36,590 bases of DNA from Azophilus sp964638775 (GTDB lineage Bacteria > Pseudomonadota > Gammaproteobacteria > Pseudomonadales > Azotimanducaceae): assembly GCA_964638775.1 (NCBI GenBank), contig CAZWZH010000150.1:1-36590 (forward strand), given 5' to 3'. Each line of letters begins with the position of its first letter. Positions within the stretch are counted from its first letter, which is position 1. Both the position numbers and the translations under genes were made by a program. Under the pieces are notes generated by a model. It was not told the origin of the DNA, did not search any database, and saw only the letters and a list, made by a program, of their open reading frames with translations. This document shows, in pieces, positions 1 to 8,995 of the stretch.

Positions 1-2460
1 GCCTATGTCAATGTGGCCTTCGTGCGCGATATCGATTCGGAAGAGATCTTCGTCAGCCCCCTGAGCTATGCCGTCGCGCCATTCGCCGTCGACCGCGCGT
101 CCCGGCGCCTCGACATCGGCCTCGCGGTGCCGGACCTCGTCCGTCCGGGGGATGCGCTGACGGTCGGCTACACGGCGTCGCAACCCGCGCGGCTCGTGCT
201 CTTCGCCGTGGACGAGGGAATCCTACAGGTGGCGGACTACGACACGCCCGACCCCCTGGAGAACTACCTGCGCAAGAAGGCGCTGCAGGTGGACACGCAC
301 CAGATGGTCGACCTGATCCTCCCGGACTACGACGTGCTGCGCCGGGCGTCGGCGCCGGGGCGCGGGGACCTGGCGCGCCTGCTCCGCGCGAACCTGAACC
401 CGTTCCGGCGGCGCTCCGAACCGCCGGTGGTGTACTGGTCGGGCATTCTCGAAGCGGTTCCCGGGCAACGCGAGGTGGCCATCGATATCCCGGACTACTT
501 CAACGGCGAGTTGCGCGTGATGGCGGTGGGCGTCGCGGCCGCCAGGCTCGGTGCGCAGGCGGAGCCCGTCACCGTGCGGGGGCAGATCGTGCTCACACCG
601 AGCCTGCCCCTGGCCGCTTCTCCCGGCGATGCGTTCGACGTTGCGGTGGGTGTCGCGAATTACGTCGAGGGATCCGGCGAGGCTGCACAGGTGGCGGTCG
701 CTGCCGAGGCGTTACAGCGGCTGTCGATGGACGGGGCGTCCGAGCGGGAAGTCGCCGTGGCCGAGGGAAACGAGGGACGGGCGCTCTTCCGTCTGCGCGC
801 GGGGGCTGCGCCGGGCGCGGCGTCCGTGACGTTCGCCGGGCGCGTGAAAGACGTGTCCGTGCAGCGGCGGGCCACATTGTCCGTGCGGCCGGCGAGTGCA
901 TTTCAGACCACGGTGAATGCCGGCTTCGATGCCGACGGCACGACCTCGGTGGTCCTGCCGCGGCGGCTGCACGAGGCCTTCGCGGACCGGCGCGTGACGG
1001 CTTCCGCGAGCCCGCTCGCGCTTGCCGACGGGCTGCTGGCCTACCTCGAGTCGTTTCCGCACGCCTGCGCGGAGCAGATCGTCAGCAAGGCGTTTCCGCA
1101 ACTGGGCCTGCTCGAGGCGCAGTCCAGCGGCCTCGATCGGCAGGAGTATCGGACCCTGTTCCGCGACACGATCGCGCTCCTGCGCCCGCGCCAGAACGCC
1201 GACGGCGGTTTCCTGTTCTGGTCGACATCGCGGGAGTCCGCCGCGTTTCCCTCGGTATACATCACGCACTTCCTCACCGACGCCCGGGAACTGGGGATGC
1301 CCGTGCCCGACGACCTGTACACGCGTTCCGGCGGGTACCTGCAACGCATTGCCGGCAGCACGGAGACAGCCGACGGCGGTTCGGACAGAAGCGCCGGCGA
1401 CTCGCAAGGAACGGCCGCGCTCGACCTCGCCGCCGCTCGCACCCGGGCCTACGCCATCTACCTGATGACGCGGCGCGGCCAGGTCACCACGAACTATCTC
1501 AATGCCCTTCAGGAGTCGCTTGAAGCCGGCGCTGCCGGGCAATGGCGCGGCGACATCGTTAGCGCGCTTATGGCGGCCAGTCATGCGCTGTTGCGCAACG
1601 ATGCCCTGGCGGAGCGCCTGATCGACGGCTATCGGCGCGGCGAGTCGACGCGTCCGGACACCGACTTCGATACCGGCCTCGGGCGCGACGCGCTGTACGT
1701 CTACCTGCTGGCCCGGCACTTCCCGGAGCGTCTGGCGCGGCTCGACGGCGATGCCGTGCGACGACTCGTGCAGCCGGTTTTCGAGGACCGCTTCAATACC
1801 TTGTCGGCGGCGTACACGGTTCTGGCGCTGGGTGCGATTCACCGGCACCTCGAAGCGCGCGACGAGCTGTCGCCGCCGGCCATCGCGGCCAGGGCAGCGG
1901 ACGGTCCCGTCAAGGTCGACGTGGCGCCGGGGGTATTCGCCAGGGCTGCCCTGCCGTTGACAGTCGAGCGGCTGGACATCTCGGGTACGGCGCCCCGCGG
2001 CGTCTATTACACGGCAAGCGAATCGGGGTTCGATGTCGAGGTGCCCTCGGAGCGCATCACGGAAGGCATCGAGCTGGACCGCGCCTACCTCGACGCGGAG
2101 GGGGAACCCGTTGAACGGGTCCGCGTCGGGGACGAACTGACGGTACGCCTGCGCGTGCGTTCCACGGGGGGGCGGATCGGCAACGTCGCCGTCACGGACC
2201 TGCTGCCGGGAGGCTTCGAGATCGTCGCGGAGTCCGTGCGCAGGTACTACGGCGGATGGTCGTGCGACTACCTGGACGTACGCGAGGACCGGCTGGTGTA
2301 TTACGGCAGCTTCGACGAGCGGATGGTCGAGATCGTCTACCGGGTCAAGGCAACGAACCCCGGCGAGTTCGCGGCGCCCGCCGCCTACGCCGCCGCCATG
2401 TACCACCGCAGCGTACGCGGCCGTTCCACGGCGGGCCGGCTGGTCGTGGAAAGCCAGTGA
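1..2460 (+). CDS. Bacterial alpha-2-macroglobulin, C-terminal part (gene starts outside window)
   Basis: Periplasmic/outer-membrane protease trap of the bacterial alpha-2-macroglobulin family. The frame is open from base 1, so the signal peptide and first macroglobulin domains lie upstream; about 819 residues are visible. Seen: the thioester motif CAEQ at 1066-1077, the conserved FNGELRVMAVG stretch near 500-535, an alpha-helical thioester domain after the motif, and a C-terminal domain with LLPGGFE near 2200-2220. Known for the family: a protease cleaves the bait region, the thioester then couples to it and the protease is caged. The TGA stop overlaps the GTG start of pbpC (GTGA), the usual pairing, in which the trap and the wall-repair enzyme PBP1C are thought to act together. 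An internal GTG at 13 is not the real start. The family call is secure; the exact subtype (YfhM-like) is inferred. Confidence 0.93.
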   Translation, partial: AYVNVAFVRDIDSEEIFVSPLSYAVAPFAVDRASRRLDIGLAVPDLVRPGDALTVGYTASQPARLVLFAVDEGILQVADYDTPDPLENYLRKKALQVDTHQMVDLILPDYDVLRRASAPGRGDLARLLRANLNPFRRRSEPPVVYWSGILEAVPGQREVAIDIPDYFNGELRVMAVGVAAARLGAQAEPVTVRGQIVLTPSLPLAASPGDAFDVAVGVANYVEGSGEAAQVAVAAEALQRLSMDGASEREVAVAEGNEGRALFRLRAGAAPGAASVTFAGRVKDVSVQRRATLSVRPASAFQTTVNAGFDADGTTSVVLPRRLHEAFADRRVTASASPLALADGLLAYLESFPHACAEQIVSKAFPQLGLLEAQSSGLDRQEYRTLFRDTIALLRPRQNADGGFLFWSTSRESAAFPSVYITHFLTDARELGMPVPDDLYTRSGGYLQRIAGSTETADGGSDRSAGDSQGTAALDLAAARTRAYAIYLMTRRGQVTTNYLNALQESLEAGAAGQWRGDIVSALMAASHALLRNDALAERLIDGYRRGESTRPDTDFDTGLGRDALYVYLLARHFPERLARLDGDAVRRLVQPVFEDRFNTLSAAYTVLALGAIHRHLEARDELSPPAIAARAADGPVKVDVAPGVFARAALPLTVERLDISGTAPRGVYYTASESGFDVEVPSERITEGIELDRAYLDAEGEPVERVRVGDELTVRLRVRSTGGRIGNVAVTDLLPGGFEIVAESVRRYYGGWSCDYLDVREDRLVYYGSFDERMVEIVYRVKATNPGEFAAPAAYAAAMYHRSVRGRSTAGRLVVESQ

Positions 2461-4865
2461 TCGCCGCGCCCCGGTGGCGTTTCCGGGCGCTCGCGGCGCT
2501 CTTTGCGCTTCTGGCCTTCGCGTTGCTTGCCTGGGCCCTGGTGCCGAAGCCGGCGCTCTACGGGGAGATCCCGTTCTCGACCCTGGTGACGGATCGCGAA
2601 GGCCGTCCGCTCAAGCTCGTTCCGGCGCAGGACGGCCGCTATCGCCTGTTCACCGAACTCGACGATACAGCGTCGGTGGCCCGGCAGGCGACGCTTCTCT
2701 ACGAGGACCGGGGCTTCTACGGCCACTCCGGCGTCGACCTCCTGGCCCTCGCGCGTGCGGCATGGACGACCTACGTACGGCGCACCCGGGTCGTCGGCGG
2801 CTCGACGATCACCATGCAACTGGCCCGGCTGCGGTTCGGCCTGGACACACGCACCCTGTTCGGCAAGCTCGTGCAGTGCGCCCGCGCACTGCAGATCGAG
2901 CGTCACTACGGCAAGGCGGAAATCCTCGAGGCGTACCTGAACCTGGCGCCCTACGGCGGCAGCATCGAAGGCATGGGCACCGCCAGCCGTATCTATTTCG
3001 ACAAGCCGGCGAGCGCGCTCAGTCTCGGCGAGGCCCTGGCGCTGGCCGTCATTCCGCAGAACCCGACCGACCGGTTTCCGGTACGGGCGAGCGGTCGTGC
3101 GGAGCTCCTGGCGGCGCGCGAACGTCTCCTCGAAGTGTGGCTGTCCGGAGCGGGCGATGCCGACCCGGGGATGGTTGCCCGGGCTCGCCTCGTACCCGCG
3201 TTCCGGTCGCCGGCGCGGTTGCCGTCGCATGCCCCGCATTTCGTCCGGGACCACGTCCCCCATAACGGCGGTTCCCGAATACGCACGACACTGGATCTCG
3301 ACCTGCAGGGCCTGCTGGAGGCGCGCATCGCCGAGCATATGGAGCGGCGCCGCCGGGACGGCATCGTGAACGCGGCCGCCATGCTGGTCGATGCGCGGCG
3401 GATGGAGGTGCTGGCGCTGGTGGGGTCGGCGGGGTTCTTCGACACGGGGATCGCCGGCCAGGTGAACGGCGTGCGGGCGCCCCGTTCGCCCGGATCGACG
3501 CTCAAGCCGCTGCTCTACGCGCTGGCGCTGGACGCGGGCCTGATCCACCCGATGTCCCTGCTCGAGGACGCGCCGCGCCGCTACGCCGCGTACACGCCGG
3601 AGAACTTCGACCGCGAGTTCCTGGGGCCGGTGTTCGCGCGGGATGCCCTGGTCTACAGCCGCAACGTGCCGGCGGTGGAGCTGCTTGCGGATCTCGGCGT
3701 GGAGCGGTTCCGGGACTGGCTGCACCGTACGGGGGTGACGAACCTGCGGCCTGCCGCAGACTACGGCCTGGCCCTGGCGCTCGGCGGCAGCGAGATCACC
3801 ATGGAGGAGCTGACGCGGCTTTACGCGATGCTGGCGGGCGGGGGCCTCTGGCGGGACTTTACGGTCGTGCCCGGAGGCGACCCGGGCACACCGCAAATCT
3901 TGCGAACGTCAAGCCCCTCGGGCTCCCCGCGCCTGCTGAGCGAGGAAGCCAGCTTCCTGGTGCTGGACATGCTCCGCGATGTCGCGAGGCCCGATGCGCC
4001 CGTGCGGAGTTTCGACGAACGGCCGGCCGTTGCCTGGAAGACGGGTACGTCGTTCGGCTTCCGGGACGCCTGGAGCGTCGGGGTCGTCGGCCACTACGCG
4101 CTGGCGGTGTGGGTCGGCAACTTCGACGGCAGCGCCAACCCGGCCCTCGTCGGCCGCGAAGCCGCCGCACCCCTGTTCTTCGCCATCGCGGACAGTCTCC
4201 CCGCGCCCGCCGGGGACGGTGAATCCCCCGCGGAGGGACGCCCCTGGTGGGCCGTGCGGGACGCGTCGCCGGCGCCCGGCGCCCGCAACCTGCGGCAGGT
4301 GGAGGTCTGTGCGACCACCGGCGACCTGCCGGGACCCCACTGCCCGCGCACGACGCGGTCCTGGTTCATCCCCGGGGTGTCGCCTATCCGGGTCTCGACC
4401 GTCTACCGGGCCATCGACATCGACCGGCGGACAGGGCTACGGAGCTGCGAGCCCGACGGCCACTCCGAGCGGGTCGTCTACGAGTTCTGGCCCTCGAACC
4501 TGCACGATGTCTTCCGCCGCGCGGGTATCGCCATCCGCCGCCCACCGCCCTGGTTGCCGGATTGCGGGCTGGACGAAACCTCGGCCACGGGACTGGCGCC
4601 GCGCATCCGGTCACCCCAGCAATCGCTCGTCTACCACGCCGCCGCGCCGGGCGCCGCAGAGGGCACCGTGCCGTTCTCGGCCGTACTGGACGGCGACGCG
4701 CGCAGGATGTTCTGGTTCGTCGACCACCGCCTGGTCGCCAGCGCCCGCCCTGGCGAGAGCTACTTCTGGACCCCACGGCCAGGACGATTCACGGTGCGCG
4801 TCGTGGACGACCTCGGCCGCGCCGACGCCGAAACGATTCGGGTGCGGGCGTTTCCGGGACGGTAG
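2457..4865 (+). CDS. pbpC: Penicillin-binding protein 1C (bifunctional transglycosylase/transpeptidase)
   Basis: Inner-membrane peptidoglycan synthase, 802 residues. One N-terminal membrane segment lies at about residues 9-29. GT51 glycosyltransferase: catalytic-Glu motif EDRGFYGH (E83), GGSTITMQLAR (114-124), and EILEAYLN. Transpeptidase: SPGSTLKP with S347/K350 as SxxK, SRN at 401-403 and KTGTS at 528-532. The last 100 or so residues match the PBP1C C-terminal beta domain. The GTG start at 2457 is chosen because it gives the 4-base GTGA overlap with the alpha-2-macroglobulin gene and places the membrane helix right after the N-terminus; the open frame extends further upstream only by overlapping the neighbour. 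All catalytic motifs are present, so activity is expected. Known context: pbpC next to an alpha-2-macroglobulin gene in many proteobacteria. Confidence 0.96.
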   Translation: MIAAPRWRFRALAALFALLAFALLAWALVPKPALYGEIPFSTLVTDREGRPLKLVPAQDGRYRLFTELDDTASVARQATLLYEDRGFYGHSGVDLLALARAAWTTYVRRTRVVGGSTITMQLARLRFGLDTRTLFGKLVQCARALQIERHYGKAEILEAYLNLAPYGGSIEGMGTASRIYFDKPASALSLGEALALAVIPQNPTDRFPVRASGRAELLAARERLLEVWLSGAGDADPGMVARARLVPAFRSPARLPSHAPHFVRDHVPHNGGSRIRTTLDLDLQGLLEARIAEHMERRRRDGIVNAAAMLVDARRMEVLALVGSAGFFDTGIAGQVNGVRAPRSPGSTLKPLLYALALDAGLIHPMSLLEDAPRRYAAYTPENFDREFLGPVFARDALVYSRNVPAVELLADLGVERFRDWLHRTGVTNLRPAADYGLALALGGSEITMEELTRLYAMLAGGGLWRDFTVVPGGDPGTPQILRTSSPSGSPRLLSEEASFLVLDMLRDVARPDAPVRSFDERPAVAWKTGTSFGFRDAWSVGVVGHYALAVWVGNFDGSANPALVGREAAAPLFFAIADSLPAPAGDGESPAEGRPWWAVRDASPAPGARNLRQVEVCATTGDLPGPHCPRTTRSWFIPGVSPIRVSTVYRAIDIDRRTGLRSCEPDGHSERVVYEFWPSNLHDVFRRAGIAIRRPPPWLPDCGLDETSATGLAPRIRSPQQSLVYHAAAPGAAEGTVPFSAVLDGDARRMFWFVDHRLVASARPGESYFWTPRPGRFTVRVVDDLGRADAETIRVRAFPGR

Positions 4866-4942
4866 TGGCACCCCTGCGGCGTGCCCGACTGTGCCCGAGC
4901 ATCGGGCCAGTCCGAAAAGCTGCATTTCATCGCGCACATTCC

Positions 4943-5104
4943 GATTGGTTTTGACCGACGGGAGACGGCGACCGACAGTTCCATGCGCTCAAGGCGGAAC
5001 CGGAGCAGGCCGTGCGGGACGCGGAGTCTGGTGGATTCGAGGAATTCGAGCATTTGGCTTACGAGCCGGGTTCCGGCTTGGACCAGCCGCAAGGCATGGT
5101 ACTC
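4943..5104 (+). pseudogene. Relic of a parD-type antitoxin gene
   Basis: Read in frame from 4961, the sequence translates to a stretch matching the C-terminal half of the intact antitoxin at 28689-28931: RQFHALKAEPEQAVRDAESG against RQFYALKAELEQALRDAESG, then EYEPGSG-like residues up to AYEPGSGLD. The antitoxin stop TAG has become CAG. Just before it, 4943-4962 (GATTGGTTTTGACCGACGGG) resembles 28621-28640, the upstream region of the intact gene, so roughly 170 bases covering the start codon and the ribbon-helix-helix domain appear to be deleted. No toxin gene follows; the sequence runs straight into the M3 peptidase locus. Non-functional. Confidence 0.8.
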
Positions 5105-5156
5105 GTTCACACCCACCATCTTGGTGTCGCCCCTGAAAGGCAGGTGCTTCCCCTGG

Positions 5157-7007
5157 TCAGGCAACCGCTTCAGCGACCAAACGCTCGAAATTCTCGATGC
5201 GAGGCTCGAGCGCAGCCACGGTGTCGCGCCAGAAGCCGGGTGCCGTGATGTCGGCGTCGAGGTGCCGGGCTGCAAGTTCCTCCGTGGTCATGCGGCCCGT
5301 GTCGGTCAGCAGCGCCTTGTAGCGGTCGAAAAACTCGTCGCCCATCTGCTCGCGCCGCGCATAGACGCCGAGGCTGAACAGGTAGCCGAGCAGGTACGGG
5401 AAGTTGTAGAAGGGCAGCCCAGAGATGTAGAAGTGCAGCTTGTTGACCCAGAACAGCGGGTCGGGCTCGGACAGGGCATCGCCGTGCCACTTCGTCCATG
5501 CTTCGCTCATCAGCGCCTTCAGTTCGTCCGGCAACAGCGGCCGTTCGGCCCGGGCGTCGTGGAAGCGGGTCTCGAACTCGAAACGGGTTGGGATGTTGAG
5601 CAGGAACCCGACCGTTGCGGAGACCTCCTCCCAGGCCACGGCCAGTTCAGCGGCCGGCGAGGCCGCCTCGCGCATCAGCGCATCGCGCACCACCGTCTCG
5701 CCGAAGATGCTCGCCGTTTCCGCCACCGACATGCCGTAGCGACGCTGGGCGTCGGGCAGGTCGCGCATCACCCAGTGATGGAAGCCGTGGCCGAGTTCGT
5801 GGGCGAGGATGGCGACGTCCGTCATCGAGCCGCTGTAGGTCATGTAGACGCGCGGCGTCCGCGACTTCGCGAATGACGTGCAATAGGCGCCGGGCATCTT
5901 GCGGGGCCCCTGCGTCGCCTCGATCCAGCGGTTCCTGGCCATCATGCGGACGAAGTCGCCCATCTCCGGATGCACGCTGCCGTAGGCGCCGGCGACGAGG
6001 TCGATCGCGTTATCGAAAGCGATCGCTTCCGGGGAGCCGGCCAGGGCGGGCGCGGGAGCGCGCTGGTCCCAGGGCCCGATCCGCGGCTTGCGGTAGGCCC
6101 CGGCCATGGCCTTCGCGGCCCGGCGGGCAAGGGCATTGGACTCCCAGGCCACCGCCATCAGCGTCTCGAGGGTGCCGCGTTCGATGCGGTTGGCGTGCAC
6201 GGGCGCGTCCAGATAGTGCACGGCCCGCTGCCCGGAGCGCTGCCGGCACAGCTCGAGCCGCCAGCCGGCGATTGCATTGATGGCCGCGGCGGCGGTATGC
6301 ACGTGCTCGTCCCAGGTTCGGTTGATCGCTCGCCAGGCGTCCTCACGAACGGCGTCGTCCGTGGACATCATCCGGGACGCCGCCTGGGCAAGGCCTACCT
6401 CCTCACCCTCGTTGTCGTCGCTCCCGACCCGGCACTTGAGCGTACCGGCGAGCTTGTCGTACAGCATCCCCCAGGCATGGATGCCGTCCTGGCCCAGGGC
6501 GTTGACCAGGTTCTCTTCGCGCAGGCCGAGAAGCTCGTGGCGCCGCCGCCGCGAGTGCTGCACGGCAAAGGCGGACGGGCGCACGCGCTCGTCGTCCAGG
6601 TATTCCTGCACGAGGTCTTCGGGGGCGAGGTCCAGGAACTGGGACAGCGGCTCCATCACCGTCTTGAAACGCACTTCCACCGACTTGAGCCGGCCCTGCA
6701 GCGCCTGTGCGGCCGGGTCGCCCGCATCCACGGAAAGGAGGCAATGGGCGTACGTGGCCGGGTCCGCAAGGAGCTTGACGGCCTCTTCCCCCATGGCGTG
6801 AATCTCGCGCGCCGCCTCGATGGCGTCGACGCGCTGTCCGTCGTCGAATTCGAAGCCGCGCGAAACGGCGTCGGCAAGGAGCCCGCCACGGCCTTCGATC
6901 ACGCCCAGGAGGCGTGCGAGTTCGGCGAGATCCGCGTCGATGGCCGGATCGTCGGGCGAGGCATATTCAGTGGACAGGTCCCAGGCGGGTCCGGACAGGT
7001 CGGCCAT
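5157..7007 (-). CDS. pepF: M3 family oligoendopeptidase (PepF-like)
   Basis: Cytosolic zinc metallopeptidase of 616 residues that would cleave short peptides. The zinc motif HELGH is at residues 403-407 in the typical setting (MTYSGSMTD before it, GFHHWVMRD after it) and the third zinc ligand is in SVAETASIFGE about 25 residues on. Length and overall alpha-helical character fit the PepF/M3B clade. It lies 17 bases downstream of the aldo/keto reductase gene on the same strand and is probably co-transcribed with it. Oddity: a 158-bp piece of this gene, including the HELGH codons, is duplicated at 29345-29502 behind an intact parDE module, and a parD relic lies just beyond its 3' end here. The family is clear; the physiological substrate is unknown. 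Confidence 0.92.
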   Translation of the reverse strand: MADLSGPAWDLSTEYASPDDPAIDADLAELARLLGVIEGRGGLLADAVSRGFEFDDGQRVDAIEAAREIHAMGEEAVKLLADPATYAHCLLSVDAGDPAAQALQGRLKSVEVRFKTVMEPLSQFLDLAPEDLVQEYLDDERVRPSAFAVQHSRRRRHELLGLREENLVNALGQDGIHAWGMLYDKLAGTLKCRVGSDDNEGEEVGLAQAASRMMSTDDAVREDAWRAINRTWDEHVHTAAAAINAIAGWRLELCRQRSGQRAVHYLDAPVHANRIERGTLETLMAVAWESNALARRAAKAMAGAYRKPRIGPWDQRAPAPALAGSPEAIAFDNAIDLVAGAYGSVHPEMGDFVRMMARNRWIEATQGPRKMPGAYCTSFAKSRTPRVYMTYSGSMTDVAILAHELGHGFHHWVMRDLPDAQRRYGMSVAETASIFGETVVRDALMREAASPAAELAVAWEEVSATVGFLLNIPTRFEFETRFHDARAERPLLPDELKALMSEAWTKWHGDALSEPDPLFWVNKLHFYISGLPFYNFPYLLGYLFSLGVYARREQMGDEFFDRYKALLTDTGRMTTEELAARHLDADITAPGFWRDTVAALEPRIENFERLVAEAVA

Positions 7008-7024
7008 GGTTCGAACTCAGCGTT

Positions 7025-8074
7025 TTACGCGACGTATTCCTGCGCCGTGGCCGCGGCGGCGAAGTTCTCCTGCAATGTCGCGTAGCTCTGCATGTCGGCG
7101 TTGACGACGTCGAGGCCGTTCTCGAGCACATAGGCGTAGCTGCGCTGAAAGTCCGAAAGATGCGAGCGGAGCAGCTTTTCGTCGTAGTGGCCGTCGAATG
7201 CCTTGGGGTCACCGCGCCCGAGCCAGCGCCGGCCCGCGAGCAGGCGCCCGGCCTTCATGCCGATCAACCCCATGCCGGCGGCTCTCGCTTTGTCGAGCAG
7301 CGGACGGATCGCCTTCATGTCAGGGGTGCCATCGAGCAGCTTGCGACTGTTCCAGTCGTACCAACCCGCCGGCGTGACGGCGATCATCGCCAGGCTGTAC
7401 CAACCGGTCTCCGCCGCCGCTTCCAGGACGCCCGCGGCGTTCTCGTGTGTGCTGACGCCGTAGTGCGACACCTTTCCCGCGCGCTTCGCCGAAAGGAAGG
7501 CTTCGTGCATTTCCTCAGAGCGAACCACCCGCGGATTGTTCACGCCCATCAGGTAGTATGCGTCCAGGTGGTCGACGCCGAGTTCCGCGAGGCTTTCGTC
7601 CATCGAGATCGTCCATGTCTGCGCCGCCTTGCGCGCCTCTGCCACGGATATCCCGTCGTCGGGACCCGCATCGATGCCCGTCAACGCTTTTGATATCAGG
7701 AAGATCTCGTCGCGGTGGCGCGCGACGAAACCCCGCATGTTGCGCTCGGCGTCGTCGTAGTACCGGCGCGTGCCGACATCGTAGACGTTGACGCCCGCCT
7801 CGAACGCACGTTCGAGCAGTTCGTCCCGGGGCTGCCGGGACAGGGCGGCGCCGCAACCGAACACGAGCCGGCTTGCGTTGTAGCCGGTCCGGCCAAGGGT
7901 CCGGTACGTCATTTCCGGCCAGGGCATGGCGCTCGCGGCGGCGTCCTTCGCCGTTTCGATAGCGGCATGGACATTCCGGGTGTGCCACAGCGCCTGGCCG
8001 CCGGCGGCGAGCATCGCGAGGAATTGCAGGAACGATCTACGGCTGGGCAGGCTGGTTTTCATGGGATCGGGCAT
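7025..8074 (-). CDS. Tat-exported aldo/keto reductase
   Basis: NAD(P)H-dependent oxidoreductase fold (TIM barrel), 349 residues. The N-terminus has a twin-arginine signal (SRRSFLQFLAM, R12-R13) followed by a hydrophobic stretch, so export to the periplasm in folded form is predicted. The mature part begins like classical AKRs (YRTLGRTGYNASRLVFG), keeps the catalytic-Asp segment NVYDVG, a following YYDDAE and the Lys of ISKAL, and has LGVDHLDAYYLMG. At the last site the catalytic His usually found in such enzymes is replaced by Met, so the tetrad looks incomplete. Start could be Met1 (8074) or Met5 (8062); both leave the Tat motif intact. It is the upstream gene of a probable two-gene operon with the M3 peptidase. 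Substrate unknown. Confidence 0.9.
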   Translation of the reverse strand: MPDPMKTSLPSRRSFLQFLAMLAAGGQALWHTRNVHAAIETAKDAAASAMPWPEMTYRTLGRTGYNASRLVFGCGAALSRQPRDELLERAFEAGVNVYDVGTRRYYDDAERNMRGFVARHRDEIFLISKALTGIDAGPDDGISVAEARKAAQTWTISMDESLAELGVDHLDAYYLMGVNNPRVVRSEEMHEAFLSAKRAGKVSHYGVSTHENAAGVLEAAAETGWYSLAMIAVTPAGWYDWNSRKLLDGTPDMKAIRPLLDKARAAGMGLIGMKAGRLLAGRRWLGRGDPKAFDGHYDEKLLRSHLSDFQRSYAYVLENGLDVVNADMQSYATLQENFAAAATAQEYVA

Positions 8075-8158
8075 CCTGTCGGCTTACACGGCCACTTTGC
8101 CACCTTTGCAGCGTGCGTCAACACGATCCCGCGAAACCGAAGCAACCGCGGCACGCCC

Positions 8159-8728
8159 CTATTTCGTCGCCGTCAGAGTGAAGATCAGGGGAATGTGGTT
8201 CTCGGGAAACGGCATCCGCCACAGCCCGTCGTCGCCGCACAGCATCCCCGGGAACTGACGGAACATCGTCACCGAGTGCTCATCGAAGGAGGTGAGCCGC
8301 AGCCCAGCGTCGAGCAGGGCACCCAGGATCTCGGCGAGGCTGTGCTGCCACTCCCACGCCGGACTTTCGATGATGTCCTCGCCGACGTAGGAGGGCGCGT
8401 TGCCGGGATACAGCGTGCCGGCGGCGTCCGGGAAATAGCCGCGCGCGACACGCAGGTCCTCGTGAGCATGTACCTCGACGGTTTCGTCGAATACCTGCGA
8501 GGCGGGGTGGATATCCAGCAGGTAGAAGAGCCCGCCGGGTTTCAGGTGTTGCGCCACCACTTGCGCCCACCGGGCGAGATCAGGCAGCCAGACCAGCGCG
8601 CCCATCGCCGTGTAGACGACGTCGAAATTCTCTTCGAGGACCTCGGGGAGGTCGTATACGTCGGTTCGAATGAACCGTGTTCCGAGATAGCCCGCAAGTC
8701 GCTGGCTTGCCGCAACGAGGGACGGCAC
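8159..8728 (-). pseudogene. SAM-dependent class I methyltransferase, N-terminus missing
   Basis: 189 residues covering only the second half of a Rossmann-fold methyltransferase: FDVVYTAMGALVWLPDLARW, then HLKPGGLFYLLDIHP (motif IV/VI region) and a C-terminal part rich in aromatic residues. The SAM-binding glycine motif that should precede it (roughly 60-90 residues) is absent. On the minus strand the frame is closed by TAG immediately upstream of the GTG at 8728, which is the exact point where the promoter region of the Phd/VapC module starts. I read this as a gene truncated by arrival of the toxin-antitoxin module or by the deletion that joined them. Without motif I it should not bind SAM. 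Confidence 0.8.
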
Positions 8729-8729
8729 C

Positions 8730-8756
8730 TATACTAGCTAATCTAGCTATATAGAA
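8730..8756 (+). promoter_or_regulatory. Candidate operator/promoter of the Phd-VapC module
   Basis: An AT-rich island in GC-rich sequence directly before the antitoxin start. The 7-mer CTAGCTA occurs twice (8734-8740 and 8743-8749), nine bases apart, each containing the self-complementary TAGCTA, followed by TATAG. Phd/YefM antitoxins bind short palindromes over their own promoter, so autoregulation is inferred from position and symmetry. Confidence 0.55.
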
Positions 8757-8764
8757 ACAATCCG

Positions 8765-8995
8765 ATGCTCGTCAACGTCCATGACGCAAAGTCACAGCTT
8801 TCCAAACTCATCGCCGCGGCCGAGGCCGGCGACGACGTGGTGATTGCACGAAAGGGCAAGCCGGCGGTGCGGCTCGTTCCGGTGAAGCCGGGCGGGTTTC
8901 AGTTCGACGCCCTGGCGCACCTGGTCGACGCCGTTCCGGAGTTCGACGAACCAATGGACGAGAACGAGCTGGCTCTCTGGGAAGGCGAGTCTTGA
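8765..8995 (+). CDS. Phd/YefM-family antitoxin
   Basis: 76-residue antitoxin. The N-terminal half matches the Phd/YefM fold (VNVHDAKSQLSKLIAAAEAG, then VVIARKGKPAVRLVPV), which dimerises and binds the operator; the acidic C-terminal tail (FDEPMDENELALWEGE) is the part expected to wrap the toxin. The stop overlaps the toxin start by four bases (TTGA), giving tight translational coupling. The ATG at 8765 follows the TAGCTA repeats by about 15 bases. Confidence 0.93.
   Translation: MLVNVHDAKSQLSKLIAAAEAGDDVVIARKGKPAVRLVPVKPGGFQFDALAHLVDAVPEFDEPMDENELALWEGES

Noticed and set aside
712..3896. Very long open frames on the minus strand opposite the macroglobulin and pbpC genes (up to 564 codons)
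   Set aside because: They are GC-rich antisense frames; the plus-strand genes have complete family motifs, while these translate to Arg/Gly-rich sequence without domains.
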